DNA of 64,000 bases from assembly GCF_004342065.1 (NCBI RefSeq), contig NZ_SLZU01000010.1, positions 102,220 through 166,219 of the forward strand, read 5' to 3'. Shown here one piece after another: positions 20,026-28,269 of this stretch. The notes under the pieces were generated by a model, which saw only the letters and a list, made by a program, of their open reading frames with translations, ran no database searches and was not told the DNA's origin. Each line of letters starts with the position of its first letter. Within the stretch, counting starts at the first letter, position 1. This DNA comes from Primorskyibacter sedentarius (GTDB lineage Bacteria > Pseudomonadota > Alphaproteobacteria > Rhodobacterales > Rhodobacteraceae). The position numbers and the translations under genes were made by a program.

Positions 20026-20376
20026 TAACTGTCTCCTTGTTCCGGAAGGGGTGGACAAGGGGACCTGCGCCACCCGGTTTGCGAATTTGGACACGTGGCG
20101 CGGCGGGGGCCGCCGCGCATCAAAATTTTTGGCTGCAGACCCGATCAAGGCTCTGACGGATTTTGCCAAGGATGCCATCTGCGCCAACTTCGGTATCATC
20201 AGCCACTTCGGTGAAATCGCCGTTGGTCCCACTGTCAAAGGCCTCTGCGCGGTTCAGGTGTTCCCGGCCCGCCTGTCTGGGTCCTTCTTCAGCGCTCGCG
20301 GATGCCCTGAAAGCGCCGGGGATATCGGCCAATTTGAGCGGTGGTGCGGCCGGTCAATTCCGGCCGCCCATCTCGA
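20026..20376. other. 351-bp intergenic region between the deg protease and hsp20 genes
   Basis: No convincing gene. A minus-strand open frame (20120-20332) needs a TTG start, lacks a ribosome binding site and has no recognisable domain. A perfect 9-bp GC stem with a GGG loop lies at 20098-20118, in the leader of the protease gene. On the minus strand no T-run follows the hairpin, so it does not look like a classical terminator. Confidence 0.5.
20098..20118. promoter_or_regulatory. Perfect 9-bp hairpin in the deg protease leader
   Basis: GCGCGGCGG, a GGG loop and CCGCCGCGC form a very stable stem 73 bp upstream of the protease start. It could limit read-through from the hsp20 operon or protect the 5' end of the mRNA. 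On the plus strand it is followed by ATCAAAATTTTT, but no plus-strand gene ends there. The role is inferred only. Confidence 0.35.
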
Positions 20377-20886
20377 TCATGCCGCTTTGACGGGGATCCG
20401 TTTGATCCGCGCCTGCGCCTCGTCCGATTTTGGCAGCGTGACGGTCAGAACGCCGTGCTTGAACTCAGCTTCGGCCTTGTCGGTATCAATGCCGGGCGGC
20501 AGCGGGATCGTCCGGTAGAAGGCCCCGTAAGAGCGTTCGGACATGTAGACACCCTTGCGCGTTTCCTCGTGTTCGAGCTTCTTCTCACCACGTATTGTCA
20601 GCGCGTCGCCCGACAGCGAGATGTCGATGTCTTCTTCGCTCATGCCGGGGAGTTCGACCTCGATCGTGACATTAGCCTCCGTCTCCGCCACATCGGTGCT
20701 TGGCCCGAACATGCCGACGGGGCTCGACCTTCCGTTCCAGCCGTTTTCGACCCGGCTCCAGAAGTTTTCAAAGACATCGTTGATGTCTCGTTGAAGTTTG
20801 ACGAGCGGGTTGCTTTCGACCGCGGTGTCTTTGGACGGGGTCTTTTCCCTGTCACGTCCCCACGGGATAAGATCGCCGATCTGCAT
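20377..20886 (-). CDS. Hsp20/alpha-crystallin family small heat shock protein (third of three)
   Basis: A 169-residue small heat shock protein. A variable N-terminal arm (residues 1-60, with LIPWGRDREKTPSK and QRDINDVFENFWSRVENGW) precedes the alpha-crystallin domain, which opens at ADVAETEANVTIEVELPGM-like sequence and contains the A-x-x-x-n-GvL signature as FKHGVLTVTLPK. The C-terminal tail has the IxI-type anchor (RIKRIPV). It holds unfolded proteins in an ATP-independent way. A strong GGAAAGGAGG site lies upstream of the ATG. It is 26 bp from the middle hsp20 gene and is the last gene of the cluster. Confidence 0.95.
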   Translation of the reverse strand: MQIGDLIPWGRDREKTPSKDTAVESNPLVKLQRDINDVFENFWSRVENGWNGRSSPVGMFGPSTDVAETEANVTIEVELPGMSEEDIDISLSGDALTIRGEKKLEHEETRKGVYMSERSYGAFYRTIPLPPGIDTDKAEAEFKHGVLTVTLPKSDEAQARIKRIPVKAA

Positions 20887-20912
20887 TTTCCTTTCCTCCT
20901 TTCCGATACGCG

Positions 20913-21314
20913 TCAGACCGCCTTGACAGCGATTTTCTTCGGCTTGGCCTCTGCGGCGCGTGGCAGTTCCAGTCGTAAAACGCCGTTCTTGACGCTGGCC
21001 TTGATCTTGTTTTGGTCAACTGCGTCCGACAGCGTGAAGACCCGGCTATATCCGCCTTCGCGGTATTCCGAAGACAGACGGCGGTAGCCTTCGGGAGCAT
21101 GCGGTTTGATGTGGCCGGTCAAGGTCAGAACCTGACGCTCAAGCGTCACATCAATGTCACCCGGCGCCACGCCCGGCATGTCGGCGAGGATGACGGTCAT
21201 GTCGTCTTTTTCGAAGATGTCGACTGCTGGCGTGAACATATGTTCCACCTGGTCGCCTGCACCATTCCGGGATGCAACATCGCGGCCATCTTGGGTTGCG
21301 AGTTCGAGTGCCAT
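20913..21314 (-). CDS. Hsp20/alpha-crystallin family small heat shock protein (second of three)
   Basis: A 133-residue small heat shock protein with a short N-terminal arm and an alpha-crystallin domain beginning near FTPAVDIFEKDDMTVILADM. The signature NGVLRLELPRA and a C-terminal KKIAVKAV tail, with an IxV anchor, are present. It is clearly different in sequence from its two neighbours, so the cluster is not a recent tandem duplication. Spacing to the flanking hsp20 genes is 24 and 26 bp, with GGAGGA-type ribosome binding sites, as expected for one operon. Confidence 0.94.
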   Translation of the reverse strand: MALELATQDGRDVASRNGAGDQVEHMFTPAVDIFEKDDMTVILADMPGVAPGDIDVTLERQVLTLTGHIKPHAPEGYRRLSSEYREGGYSRVFTLSDAVDQNKIKASVKNGVLRLELPRAAEAKPKKIAVKAV

Positions 21315-21338
21315 GATGATCCTCCTTTCTACACTGGC

Positions 21339-21785
21339 TTACGATTTGATTTCGATGCGCTTGGGCTTTTCATCTTCGGGGCGCTGCATCTCGACGGTCA
21401 GCACGCCGTTTTCGAACCGGGCATCGACCTGATCGGCCTCAACACGGAACGGAAGCTCGACCGAGCGAGAGAATTTGCCCTTCGGTCGCTCGCGCCGATG
21501 CCAGGTCAGGTCGTCATCACTGTCGTGATCGCTGAATTCGCCGCGGATGGAGATCGCCGAATTCCGGACGGTGATCTCGATATCATCTTGTGACAGGCCG
21601 GGAAGTTCGGCTGTCATCACGATGCTGTCCTCACCGGTCCAGAAATTCACCGGCGGATAGCTCGCAACAGAGCGCGAAGTGCCCAGACCATCAAACAGCC
21701 GGTTCATCTGGCTCTGCATACGGCGCATATCGACGAACGGATCGGTCCCGGCGAAGGGATCAAAGCGTGTGTGAAGCATGGTCAT
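21339..21785 (-). CDS. Hsp20/alpha-crystallin family small heat shock protein (first of three)
   Basis: A 148-residue small heat shock protein of the class A type. The N-terminus has FDPFAGTDPFVDMRRMQSQM, followed by PPVNFWTGEDSIVMTAELPG at the start of the alpha-crystallin domain. The domain carries the FSRSVELPFRVEADQVDARF stretch and ENGVLTVEMQRPEDEKPKRI. It ends in an IEIKS tail. A strong AAGGAGGATGACC leader precedes the ATG. As first gene of the operon it should be closest to the promoter, but no clear sigma-32 promoter could be picked out upstream on this strand. Confidence 0.95.
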   Translation of the reverse strand: MTMLHTRFDPFAGTDPFVDMRRMQSQMNRLFDGLGTSRSVASYPPVNFWTGEDSIVMTAELPGLSQDDIEITVRNSAISIRGEFSDHDSDDDLTWHRRERPKGKFSRSVELPFRVEADQVDARFENGVLTVEMQRPEDEKPKRIEIKS

Positions 21786-22133
21786 CCTCCTTTCCTTTGC
21801 TCACGTGATACTCGCGGCCGGGCCGCCAAAGCGTACAGGTTTGCAATGACTGCACAGTGGCAGGTCAGGCACGATCCATTTTCGGGAGATACCGACGTGG
21901 CGGGTTGCAGGAGGAACGCAACGCCAAAGCCCTGACGCAAAGATCCGCGCCAAGCCTGACTGGCAGCCAAATGAGCGATTGCGCAGCGCCAATCGCCGGT
22001 TCCACTACCTGGGGACCCGCCAACGGCATCCCCACGCCAATTCAGGTGGAAACACGCCTTTGAAATATCAAGTGGCCGGCCGGAATATTTCTGCGCGATT
22101 CCCACATCAATGTGCAATTCCAGTCCGGGTCAG
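21786..22133. other. Intergenic region between the hsp20 operon and the FtsH-like remnant
   Basis: This is the divergent control region for the hsp20 operon (minus strand) and the FtsH-like remnant (plus strand). No gene is supported here: open frames on the minus strand up to 22117 show no domain and unusual composition. A GAAATAT/ATATTTC inverted repeat and a GGCCGGCC palindrome lie at 22062-22091. Confidence 0.5.
22058..22088 (+). promoter_or_regulatory. Possible sigma-32 type promoter for the FtsH-like remnant
   Basis: CTTTGAAA, then 15 bp, then CGGAATAT resembles the heat-shock promoter pattern (CTTGAAA, 13-17 bp, CCCCATnT), with mismatches in the -10 element. It lies 46 bp upstream of the ATG of the FtsH-like remnant. 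The match is partial and could be chance. Confidence 0.3.
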
Positions 22134-22376
22134 ATGACGGAGGAGGAGGCGTCGCAACAAACCAAGTTCGATACGTGGTATTTCGTGCTGGCCTTTATCG
22201 ACGTCCTGTTCGTACAGGATCCGTGGTCGCGTTCCCATGCCATATCTCTACCGATATAATCGATGGGCCTGCTCGATCTTTTTAAACGTCTAACAAGGGA
22301 ACGGTGCGGGTGGCACCTTTCGCGCATAGAAAAGACGGAGACTTGGGCACAGTGCCGAGCTAACGCACGTGTTTAA
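22134..22376 (+). pseudogene. Decayed N-terminal remnant of an FtsH-type membrane protease
   Basis: From ATG 22134 the frame reads an acidic start, then QQTKFDTWYFVLAFIDVLFVQ, shown here only to that point, then DPWSRSHAISLPI and a TAA at 22257. This resembles the first transmembrane helix of FtsH proteases, which typically have a Q-(T)-x-F-x-I/T-WY-x2-A start, an LLxQ end, and an IPYSEF block soon after. The same frame continues after the stop (GLLDLFKRLTRE) and ends at 22376. No AAA+ or HExGH zinc-protease domain follows; tRNA-Arg comes next. I read it as a truncated, stop-interrupted fragment. The match is from memory of the family and is moderate. Confidence 0.45.
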
Positions 22377-22462
22377 TAGATTCTCAGGCGCTTCTTCTTC
22401 GCGGGGTAAGATGTGGGGCAGCTAGCCTTTCGCCACCTTTTGCCGGTGAAATCAAAGGCAAA

Positions 22463-22539
22463 TGGCGGACCGAGGAGGATTCGAACCCCCGACCCCCTGA
22501 TTCGTAGTCAGGTACTCTATCCAGCTGAGCTATCGGTCC
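22463..22539 (-). tRNA. tRNA-Arg (anticodon ACG)
   Basis: A 77-nt cloverleaf on the minus strand. The acceptor stem GGACCGA pairs with TCGGTCC, the discriminator is G, and the CCA end is encoded. The D arm has AGCTCAGCTGGATAGAG, the anticodon stem-loop is CCTGACTACGAATCAGG with anticodon ACG, and the T arm contains GGTTCGAATCC. The ACG anticodon is normally edited to ICG by TadA to read CGU, CGC and CGA. Confidence 0.96.
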
Positions 22540-22549
22540 GTGAGGGCGG

Positions 22550-22578
22550 GATTTACCTGTGGGTGGCGGGCATTGCAA
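22550..22578 (-). promoter_or_regulatory. Sigma-70 type promoter for tRNA-Arg
   Basis: On the minus strand TTGCAA (22573-22578), a 17-bp spacer and TAAATC (22550-22555) precede the tRNA 5' end by 10 bp. Spacing and position fit a housekeeping promoter. Confidence 0.5.
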
Positions 22579-22598
22579 GGGGCAAATGGCAGGAAAAT

Positions 22599-23987
22599 TC
22601 AGTCTTCGACCAAATCTTGCATCGGCAGGCAGATCTCGAACCTTGTGCCGCCTTCGTCGCTGGAAACCAGCCGAAGCGTACCGCCATGGCCACGCAGCAA
22701 TTCCTGCGAAATCGCCAGACCCAGACCAGAGCCTCCCTTGCGGGCGCCGCCCTGGAAAGCCTGGAACAGGTGTTCGCGCGCTTTGGGCGGCAAACCGGGC
22801 CCGGTATCGGTCACCTCGATATACCAGTAATTTTCATCTTCGCGGGCCGCGACGTTAATCTCGCCGGGGTTGCCCGTGCCGATGATCGCTTGGCGCGCGT
22901 TGCGCACGAGGTTCGACAGCGCCCGGTAGAGTTGTTCGCTATCCGCGCGGATCATCAATTGCGCCGGAATATCCTCGGACAGGCTCAGGTCGTGGTCGCC
23001 GATCGCCAGCCTTTCGCTGTCCAGCACATCGCCGACCAGTTCCGCCAGATTGAAACGCGTGAGCGTCGGTGCCGGCTCCTCTGCCCGGCCAAAGGCCAGC
23101 GTGCTTTCGCACAAGGACACGGCGCGCGAGATCGAGTTCACGAGCTTTGGTGCAAGCCTTTGTACGGTGGGATCTTCGGACGTTTCGATACGGTCGGTAA
23201 ACAGCTGAGCCGAGGTCAGGATGTTGCGCAGATCGTGGCTGATTTTCGCCACGGCCCCGCCGAGCTGAGCCAACCGTTCTTTCTGCTTCAATGCCGAGGT
23301 CAGCTGAGTTTCAAGCGATTGCAACGCGTCCTCGGCCTCGCGCAGTTCACGCACGCGCGCGGTGGGACGGATGATCCGCCTTGTGTCCTCGGGCGAGGCG
23401 GCATAAGCGGCCATCTGGCGGACGACCTTCTTGATCGGTTTGACCAGCAACCGGCGCACCGCGAGAAACAGCATCACCGCGGTGATGACAGAGATTACGG
23501 CAGACAGCGCAAGGATGCGCAATCCATAGTCGATCATCGCCATGCGCAATGGCGCGGTTTCCATCGTGACCTCGATCAGCAGGCCAGCATCGCGCAGCGG
23601 GTTGCCGATAACCCGGATCATGCGGTCCTCCGGGTTGGCCAATTGCGCGACCGCATCGCGGATCAGCGTGATCGCAGACGGATCCCGAAGGTCATATGTT
23701 TCCGAAATCGGATGCGGCATCGGCGAGGACAGCACCAACTGTCGCGCCTCATCGCGGCGCAGCACGATGTTGAAGACGCCCGCATTCAGCAGCAGCTCTT
23801 CTTCCAGATCCGCGTCGATACTGTCATTGGCAAGCCGCGCAAGCGATGCGATCTGCGCTCTCTCCAGCCGGGTAAGCAGGAAATCCTCTCGATACCGTGC
23901 GACGGACGGAAGGAAGATCAGCACTTCCGCCAGCATCACGAAAATTGTGGTCAGGATCAGGAAACGGCCAGAGAGCGAATTCAGCAT
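22599..23987 (-). CDS. Sensor histidine kinase, membrane-bound
   Basis: A 462-residue kinase with two transmembrane helices (about 7-29 and 157-179) framing a periplasmic sensor of about 125 residues. A HAMP-like linker follows, then the dimerisation domain with phosphoacceptor H251 in AKISHDLRNILTSAQ. The ATPase domain shows the N box (LSNLVRNARQAI), the G1 box (VTDTGPGLPP) and the G2 box (GGSGLGLAISQELL). All parts for autophosphorylation are present. No response regulator is adjacent, so its partner is elsewhere; the orphan receiver at 56.8 kb is one candidate without direct evidence. Confidence 0.93.
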   Translation of the reverse strand: MLNSLSGRFLILTTIFVMLAEVLIFLPSVARYREDFLLTRLERAQIASLARLANDSIDADLEEELLLNAGVFNIVLRRDEARQLVLSSPMPHPISETYDLRDPSAITLIRDAVAQLANPEDRMIRVIGNPLRDAGLLIEVTMETAPLRMAMIDYGLRILALSAVISVITAVMLFLAVRRLLVKPIKKVVRQMAAYAASPEDTRRIIRPTARVRELREAEDALQSLETQLTSALKQKERLAQLGGAVAKISHDLRNILTSAQLFTDRIETSEDPTVQRLAPKLVNSISRAVSLCESTLAFGRAEEPAPTLTRFNLAELVGDVLDSERLAIGDHDLSLSEDIPAQLMIRADSEQLYRALSNLVRNARQAIIGTGNPGEINVAAREDENYWYIEVTDTGPGLPPKAREHLFQAFQGGARKGGSGLGLAISQELLRGHGGTLRLVSSDEGGTRFEICLPMQDLVED

Positions 23988-24007
23988 GGGCAGTTAACCA
24001 CAATCCT

Positions 24008-25426
24008 TCAAGGCAGCCAGCGCTGTACCAGTCCAACAACGCGTTTGACCATGTCACTTTCAAACAGTCTGGGGCTGAAATAGGCGCCCGCCGCGCGTTT
24101 GTTAACCTCCCCGATGGTTGGATAGGGCGAAACCATGTTGGCAACATGGCTCATTTTCAGCCCGTTGGCGATAACAAGGGACCACAGGTTGATCAATTCA
24201 CCCGCCTGATACCCGGCGATGGAGACGCCGACAGGACGTCCCTTCACCACCATGACCTTGATCAGGCCAGTCGTCTTGCGTTCAGCAATGGCGCGGTCGT
24301 TGTGGCTGTAATGGAAGCGGACCGTTTCCAGCCGATCTCCGTGTTTTTTCTGGGCCTGCGCCTCGGTAAGACCGACCTGCGCCAGCTCTGGGTCGGTATA
24401 GGTCGCCCAGGGGATATGGCTGGTCTTGGTCTTCGCAGGCAGCCCGAAAAGGGCGGAGCGGATGACTATGCCCGCATGATAGCCCGCGACATGCGTGAAT
24501 TGCAGCCCGCCCGCGACATCGCCGATGGCATAGATCCGCCGATTGGTCGTTTTCAGGCTGTCATCGACCTTGATGCCCGCGCGCGTCGTCTCGACCCCGG
24601 CAGCATCGAGGTTCAGGCTGGCGGTATTTGCCTTGCGCCCGACAGCCACCAGAAGATGCGTGCCCCGAAAGATGCGCCCGTCCTTGGCCTCGACTTCAAT
24701 GGCACCTTCAGTGCCGCGGATCTCCTGCGCCATCGCGTCTTCTGCGATCACGATATCTTCGGCGCGCAGCTTTTCCAGCACGACCTCAGCCATTTCAGGA
24801 TCGTCCTTGCCAAGCGCCTTTGCGCCTTCAATGACCGTAACCTCTGATCCAAGCCGCCGGTGTGCCTGTGCCATCTCCATCCCGATGGGGCCGCCGCCGA
24901 TCACCAGAAGGTGGCGAGGGCGTTCGACCTGCTCCCACAATGTCTCGTTGGTCAGGTACGGCACCTTGTCCAGTCCGGGAATGGGCGGCACGAGCGGCGA
25001 CGACCCGGTTGCGATCACGATCCGGCGCGCGGCGATGACGGTATCGCCCGCCTGAACCTCGTTCTCGGAAAGGAATTTGCCATATTCGCGGATCACAGTG
25101 ACGCCAAGACCTTCGAACCGTTCCTGACTGTCAACCGGGGCGATCTGGCTGATCACATCGGACACATGCCTCTGGGCTGCGGCGTAATCGACCTGCGGTG
25201 CCACGTCGGCCACACCGTAGACGCTTGCATGCGACATACCGTAGGCAACCTTGCCGCTGGCAATCAGCGCCTTGGACGGGACACACCCATAGTTTAGGCA
25301 GTCGCCACCCATTTCACCGCCTTCCAGCAGCACAACCTTGGCACCCATCTGCACTGCGCCCGAGGCAACCGACAGGCCGCCAGAGCCTGCGCCGATGACC
25401 AGCAGATCCGTTTCAATGCGTTTCAT
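24008..25426 (-). CDS. Pyridine nucleotide-disulfide oxidoreductase, mercuric reductase/lipoamide dehydrogenase-like
   Basis: A 472-residue FAD enzyme. The FAD motif is LLVIGAGSGGLSVASGA, and the redox-active disulfide lies in GGDCLNYGCVPSKALI (C-x4-C). The NAD(P)-binding motif is LLVIGGGPIGMEMAQAHRRLG, and the second FAD segment is RRIYAIGDVAGGLQFTHVAGYH. The C-terminal interface domain (MVSPYPTIGEVNKRAAGAYF) is like the mercuric reductase-like group lacking an N-terminal HMA domain. No mer regulator or second cysteine pair at the C-terminus is seen, so mercury reduction is unlikely. It starts at ATG 25424-25426, overlapping the stop of the VTT membrane protein gene by one base; the pair is commonly linked. 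Confidence 0.9.
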   Translation of the reverse strand: MKRIETDLLVIGAGSGGLSVASGAVQMGAKVVLLEGGEMGGDCLNYGCVPSKALIASGKVAYGMSHASVYGVADVAPQVDYAAAQRHVSDVISQIAPVDSQERFEGLGVTVIREYGKFLSENEVQAGDTVIAARRIVIATGSSPLVPPIPGLDKVPYLTNETLWEQVERPRHLLVIGGGPIGMEMAQAHRRLGSEVTVIEGAKALGKDDPEMAEVVLEKLRAEDIVIAEDAMAQEIRGTEGAIEVEAKDGRIFRGTHLLVAVGRKANTASLNLDAAGVETTRAGIKVDDSLKTTNRRIYAIGDVAGGLQFTHVAGYHAGIVIRSALFGLPAKTKTSHIPWATYTDPELAQVGLTEAQAQKKHGDRLETVRFHYSHNDRAIAERKTTGLIKVMVVKGRPVGVSIAGYQAGELINLWSLVIANGLKMSHVANMVSPYPTIGEVNKRAAGAYFSPRLFESDMVKRVVGLVQRWLP

Positions 25427-26157
25427 CAGATGTCCTTCCGTCCGCGAATTGCTTTGACGATGATAGGAAGCGCGGCCAGCGCGGCCAGTCCAAGGATCGG
25501 GCCGATGACCTGCGGTTCCCACAGCAAGCTCAGATCCGGCGTGCCTCCGCGGTCGAACACCTCGCCGACGCCCACCCCGATGGAGGTATAGACCATCGCG
25601 CCCGGAATGATCCCGACCAGGGTTGTCCACAGGTAATTGCTGAATTTGACGCCTACGAGAGCAGGCACGAGATTGGCCACGAAGAACGGCACGACCGGCA
25701 CAAGGCGCAGCAGGAACAGGACGCTGATCTCGTTCTCGCGCAGACCTTCGCGAATACGGCTTAGCTTGCCGTCGGATGCGTCCATCTTGGCGCTGAGCGC
25801 CTGCCCCAGCCCCCAGCGCGCCGCAAGGAAGATCGCGGCTGCACCGACGGTCGCTGCGGCCACGTTGAACACTGTTCCGGTCCACAGGCCGAACAGGAAG
25901 CCGCCTGTCACCGACGCCACGGCGGCCCCGGGCAGAGAGAATGCGACGATCACGATATATGTCGCGACAAAGCCCAGCGAGAGCAAAAGGAAGTGCCCGT
26001 CGCGGAAAGCCAGCAGCGCCTCACGATTCGCGCGCAGCGTCTCGAAGGTCAGGTGGTCGCGCAATGTGAAATAGCCCACCGCGGCTACCAAAAGAATCAC
26101 GATCAAAGGTAAATGCCGGGCCGCGCCGGGTTGTTTGGTGTCGGTCATGTCGCTCAT
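25426..26157 (-). CDS. TVP38/TMEM64 (VTT domain) membrane protein
   Basis: A 243-residue integral membrane protein of the DedA/VTT superfamily. A first helix lies at about residues 15-32. The core has FSLPGAAVASVTGGFLFG, the GTVFNVAAATVGAAAIFLAAR helix (positions about 92-112) and the conserved RLVPVVPFFVANLVPALVGV block. VTT proteins are thought to scramble or transport lipids or small ions across the membrane. The start MSDMTDTKQ at 26157 is chosen over a longer, non-conserved extension. It is translationally coupled to the disulfide reductase downstream. Confidence 0.9.
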   Translation of the reverse strand: MSDMTDTKQPGAARHLPLIVILLVAAVGYFTLRDHLTFETLRANREALLAFRDGHFLLLSLGFVATYIVIVAFSLPGAAVASVTGGFLFGLWTGTVFNVAAATVGAAAIFLAARWGLGQALSAKMDASDGKLSRIREGLRENEISVLFLLRLVPVVPFFVANLVPALVGVKFSNYLWTTLVGIIPGAMVYTSIGVGVGEVFDRGGTPDLSLLWEPQVIGPILGLAALAALPIIVKAIRGRKDI

Positions 26158-26342
26158 TTCTGGGTTCCGCCTCTGGGGTATCGTGACAGATACATGCGCA
26201 ATACAGGGCGGAAACGATAGCTGCCTCACGGGTGCTTGATCCACAGTGACGGAATTGGCAGTGAAACGGCACGTTCCGTACCGGACTGAAACATTCCGCA
26301 TCGTCTTTGCGCAGAAATTGTTGCAGAACCCGTTCGTGGCGT

Positions 26343-26371
26343 TTGACTTATCCTCGGCACCTGCCTATAGC
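26343..26371 (+). promoter_or_regulatory. Sigma-70 type promoter for rpmH-rnpA-yidD
   Basis: TTGACT (26343-26348), a 17-bp spacer and TATAGC (26366-26371) lie 72 bp upstream of the rpmH start. This is the best match to a housekeeping promoter near the ribosomal protein operon. Confidence 0.6.
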
Positions 26372-26443
26372 ACGGGCTTCGAATAAACGGCCCCGCGACA
26401 AATGTTTCGCGCCCTGGGCCCGAGATCAGACGGAGACGGAGCG

Positions 26444-26578
26444 ATGAAACGCACCTTTCAACCCTCGAACCTGGTTCGCAAACGCCGCCACGGATTCCGT
26501 GCGCGCATGGCCACCAAGGCCGGCCGCAAGATCCTGAACGCACGTCGCGCGCAGGGCCGGAAGTCGCTGAGCGCGTAA
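26444..26578 (+). CDS. rpmH: Ribosomal protein bL34
   Basis: A 44-residue, very basic protein with the invariant start [20 protein letters not shown] and the [18 protein letters not shown] end, each typical of bacterial L34. It is a structural part of the 50S subunit. A GACGGAG ribosome binding site lies just upstream. It is followed 22 bp later by rnpA, the classical gene order. Confidence 0.98.
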   Translation: MKRTFQPSNLVRKRRHGFRARMATKAGRKILNARRAQGRKSLSA

Positions 26579-26600
26579 TCCGCGCCAGGAGACGAACGTT

Positions 26601-27011
26601 ATGACACCGCCGGTGGCTTCCGTGGATGGCATTTCTGCCAAAGACACGGGCGGGCCAACGGCGGTTTCGTCATGTCCGGGCCTCATTGTACTGCGTAAAC
26701 GGTCGGACTTTCTTGCCGCAGCGCGGGCACGCCGTCAGGGCACTGCCTCGATGATGGTGCAGGCCCGCGCGCGCAATGACGATGATCCGACGATTCGCGT
26801 TGGCTTTACCTGTTCCAAGAAGGTCGGCAATGCCGTTGCCCGCAACCGTGCCAAGCGTCGGCTGCGCGAGGCTGCGCGCGCTGTTCTGACCCGGGATGGG
26901 CAGGCGGGATATGATTATGTTCTGATCGGCCGGGCCGAGTCCACAGCCGCGCGCCCGTTTGAGGCGCTCAAGGGCGATCTCAGCTACGCGCTGCGAAAAC
27001 TGCACGGATGA
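26601..27011 (+). CDS. rnpA: Ribonuclease P protein component
   Basis: A 136-residue basic protein that binds the RNase P RNA and helps it cut tRNA leader sequences. The RNR signature appears as [20 protein letters not shown], and the substrate-binding [13 protein letters not shown] strand precedes it. The N-terminal 28 residues before IVLRKRSDF are longer than in many homologues, so translation may begin downstream of ATG 26601, although no better ATG is seen. The last 4 bp overlap the yidD start (ATGA). Confidence 0.95.
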   Translation: MTPPVASVDGISAKDTGGPTAVSSCPGLIVLRKRSDFLAAARARRQGTASMMVQARARNDDDPTIRVGFTCSKKVGNAVARNRAKRRLREAARAVLTRDGQAGYDYVLIGRAESTAARPFEALKGDLSYALRKLHG

Positions 27012-27238
27012 GCCCGCTCGCGCATATCGTTGCCCTGCCCGTGCGCGCCTACAGGCTTCTTTTTTCACCTTGGGTCGGCCATGGGTGCCGGTTTCAGCCG
27101 ACCTGTTCGGCCTATGCGATGGAAGCACTGGAAAAGCACGGCGCGTTTCGTGGCAGCTGGCTGGCCGCCCGCCGCATCGCCAGGTGCCATCCCTGGGGCG
27201 GCTCCGGCGTCGACAACGTGCCGGACCGGCACGGCTAG
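27008..27238 (+). CDS. yidD: Membrane protein insertion efficiency factor YidD
   Basis: A 76-residue amphipathic protein with the conserved [20 protein letters not shown] block and the [17 protein letters not shown] end, which are diagnostic of YidD. It associates with the inner face of the membrane and helps YidC/SecYEG insert membrane proteins. It is coupled to rnpA by a 4-bp overlap. In most relatives yidC is directly downstream, but here ttcA follows and yidC lies 4 kb away in reverse orientation. Confidence 0.96.
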   Translation: MSPLAHIVALPVRAYRLLFSPWVGHGCRFQPTCSAYAMEALEKHGAFRGSWLAARRIARCHPWGGSGVDNVPDRHG

Positions 27239-27300
27239 GCCACTGGCCGAATCCCCCCTGCCCGCGCTATCACCCAGCGACCCAGCCAAAGGCCCGGACC

Positions 27301-28191
27301 ATGCTTGACGATCTTGACGACATTCACCCGCTGTTTCACGGCGCTCCTGCCAGCACCGAGTTCAAGAAGCTGCGCAAGCGAATCGTCCGCCAGACGCGCG
27401 AGGCGATCGAGCACTATGGCATGGTGGATCAGGCGGCGCGGCAAGACGGTGGTCGTCCGAAATGGCTGGTTTGCCTGTCTGGCGGCAAGGACAGCTACAC
27501 CCTTCTTGCGGTGCTCCATGAATTGCAGTGGCGTGGCCTGCTGCCCGTCGACCTTCTCGCCTGCAATCTGGATCAGGGGCAGCCCGGGTTTCCGGCAACC
27601 GTTTTGCCTGCGTTTCTGGAAAAGATGGGCGTGCCTCATCGCATCGAATATCAGGACACCTATTCCGTCGTCGTCGACAAGGTCCCCGCAGGCCGCACCT
27701 ATTGCGCGCTCTGCTCGCGTCTCCGGCGTGGCCATCTTTACCGGATTGCCCGCGAAGAAGGCTGCTCTGCCGTGGTGCTTGGGCACCACCGCGATGACAT
27801 TCTGGAAACCTTCCTCATGAACCTGTTTCATGGTGGGCGTCTTGCGACAATGCCCCCCAAGCTGGTCAATGAAGAGGGGGACCTGTTCTTGTACCGCCCC
27901 CTTGCCCATGTTGCAGAGGCAGATTGCGAGAAATTCGCCCGTGCGATGAACTATCCCATCATCCCCTGTGACCTTTGTGGCAGCCAGGACGGGCTGCAAC
28001 GCCAGCAGGTCAAGCAGATCCTCGACGGGTGGGAGAAAAACAGCCCCGGCAGACGGCAGGTCATGTTCCGCGCGCTGACAAACGCGCGCCCGTCGCATCT
28101 TCTCGACCCAAAGCTCTTTGATTTTACAGGGCTCGCGCTCCGAGACGCCGAAATTGACGAAAATTTGCCGGATATTCCCCGGCTGAGTTAA
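27301..28191 (+). CDS. ttcA: tRNA 2-thiocytidine(32) synthetase TtcA
   Basis: A 296-residue iron-sulfur enzyme that thiolates cytidine 32 in the anticodon loop of certain tRNAs, including tRNA-Arg. The PP-loop SGGKDS is at 60-65. The first cysteine pair, C135 and C138, is in [12 protein letters not shown], and the later IPCDLCGSQ (C223, C226) supplies the third cluster ligand. The [13 protein letters not shown] segment is typical. ATG 27301 is chosen because it begins the conserved region; the open frame upstream overlaps yidD. It follows yidD by 62 bp. Confidence 0.96.
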   Translation: MLDDLDDIHPLFHGAPASTEFKKLRKRIVRQTREAIEHYGMVDQAARQDGGRPKWLVCLSGGKDSYTLLAVLHELQWRGLLPVDLLACNLDQGQPGFPATVLPAFLEKMGVPHRIEYQDTYSVVVDKVPAGRTYCALCSRLRRGHLYRIAREEGCSAVVLGHHRDDILETFLMNLFHGGRLATMPPKLVNEEGDLFLYRPLAHVAEADCEKFARAMNYPIIPCDLCGSQDGLQRQQVKQILDGWEKNSPGRRQVMFRALTNARPSHLLDPKLFDFTGLALRDAEIDENLPDIPRLS

Positions 28192-28269
28192 GTTTTGCGC
28201 CACCCCCCATGCGCTACGTTACGGCCATCACGGTCGGTCCGGACGGGCATCGCTACCACGGGGGACAAG

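Noticed and set aside
20120..20332. A small minus-strand frame between hsp20 and the Deg protease
   Set aside because: It needs a TTG start without a ribosome binding site and has no recognised family.
22058..22070. TTGAAATATCAA as an FNR box
   Set aside because: The half-sites are spaced 4 bp apart instead of 6, so it does not fit the FNR pattern.
24008..25426. Mercury resistance operon
   Set aside because: There is no merR, merT or merP nearby, no HMA domain and no C-terminal cysteine pair; the gene is only mercuric reductase-like.
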